A stretch of DNA of 7,271 bases, from contig CAZGDY010000088.1 of the NCBI GenBank assembly GCA_964524965.1, positions 1 to 7,271 on the forward strand, written 5' to 3'. Below, piece after piece: positions 7,055-7,271 of the stretch. The stretch comes from Kmv34 sp964524965 (lineage in GTDB: Bacteria; Aerophobota; Aerophobia; Aerophobales; B3-G15). Below the pieces are notes generated by a model. The model had not been told where the DNA came from. It searched no databases and worked only from the letters and a program-made list of their open reading frames with translations. The stretch's first letter is position 1; each line of letters starts with the position of its first letter. The position numbers and the translations under genes were made by a program.

Positions 7055-7083
7055 TTGACAACGTATGATGAAAAAGATATGTT
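7055..7083 (+). promoter_or_regulatory. sigma70-type promoter of the substrate-binding protein gene
   Basis: A perfect -35 TTGACA (7055-7060) and TATGTT (7078-7083, four of six matches to TATAAT) are separated by exactly 17 bases. Transcription would start near 7090, giving a leader of about 40 bases before the ATG at 7129. Confidence 0.65.
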
Positions 7084-7128
7084 TACCTTTAAATTACTAT
7101 TTATATTGCATAAATAAGGAGTCATATC

Positions 7129-7271
7129 ATGAAACAAACATTTTTGGTTGTTGGTGTATTTTGCTCTTTGGTATTGTTATTGGGCGCAAATATAGTTGTA
7201 AGTGGAGAAGTAACAAACGACAGGATATTGGTTGGATCTTCAGCAGCTTTAGGAGGCCCCAATGCTTTTTT
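7129..7271 (+). CDS. ABC-transporter substrate-binding protein, LivK-like (N-terminal part; cut by window end)
   Basis: The ATG at 7129 follows AAGGAG (7116-7121) at 7-base spacing. The first 47 residues show a secretion signal: Lys2, a hydrophobic core FLVVGVFCSLVLLLGAN, then a polar start of the mature chain. Next comes VTNDRILVGSSAALGGPNAF, which matches the first strand and ligand loop of Peripla_BP_6-type binding proteins (typically T-D-x-I-x-I-G-x-S-x-x-L-S/T-G-P). These capture branched-chain amino acids, amides or related solutes outside the membrane for an LivHMGF-type ABC importer. The Cys in the signal core lacks a lipobox context, so a soluble or N-anchored protein is more likely than a lipoprotein. 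The other transporter genes would be expected beyond the right edge. The ligand cannot be told from this fragment. Confidence 0.75.
   Translation, partial: MKQTFLVVGVFCSLVLLLGANIVVSGEVTNDRILVGSSAALGGPNAF

Overview
The window looks bacterial and AT-rich. It contains a single-chain, full-length CarB, Shine-Dalgarno sites of the AAGGAG/GGGAG type and a sigma70-like promoter. A run of 10 Ns inside a gene suggests a scaffolded draft or metagenome assembly. The phylum cannot be fixed from the sequence; an anaerobe of a deep-branching or candidate lineage is only a guess.

Layout, left to right. Positions 1-798 (+) hold the C-terminal two thirds of a CPA-type Na+/H+ antiporter, cut by the window edge. 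A 170-base spacer follows with a weak terminator-like hairpin. Then comes carA-carB (991-5183, +), the two subunits of carbamoyl-phosphate synthase, only 4 bases apart. CarB is complete. CarA is crossed by the assembly gap, and its glutamine amidotransferase domain has lost the catalytic Cys, His and Glu together with neighbouring glutamine-binding residues. A TMEM175/DUF1211-type membrane protein lies convergently on the minus strand (5334-5978). From about 5979 to 7128 there is a gene-poor, AT-rich stretch of 1.15 kb with only small or decayed ORFs. Near its right end is an inverted repeat that carries a Shine-Dalgarno site and ATG on each strand. At 7129 (+) begins a secreted, LivK-like ABC-transporter substrate-binding protein, cut by the right edge and preceded by a good TTGACA-17-TATGTT promoter.

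The most notable point is the carAB pair. The CarA N-terminal domain and the whole synthetase, including both ATP-grasp halves and the MGS allosteric domain, look functional, but the glutaminase site is consistently destroyed. This predicts a carbamoyl-phosphate synthase that uses free ammonia, with CarA kept as a structural or regulatory subunit. It resembles the Cys-to-Ser change in ureotelic vertebrate CPS1. The flanking genes are transport or channel functions with no evident link to pyrimidine or arginine synthesis.
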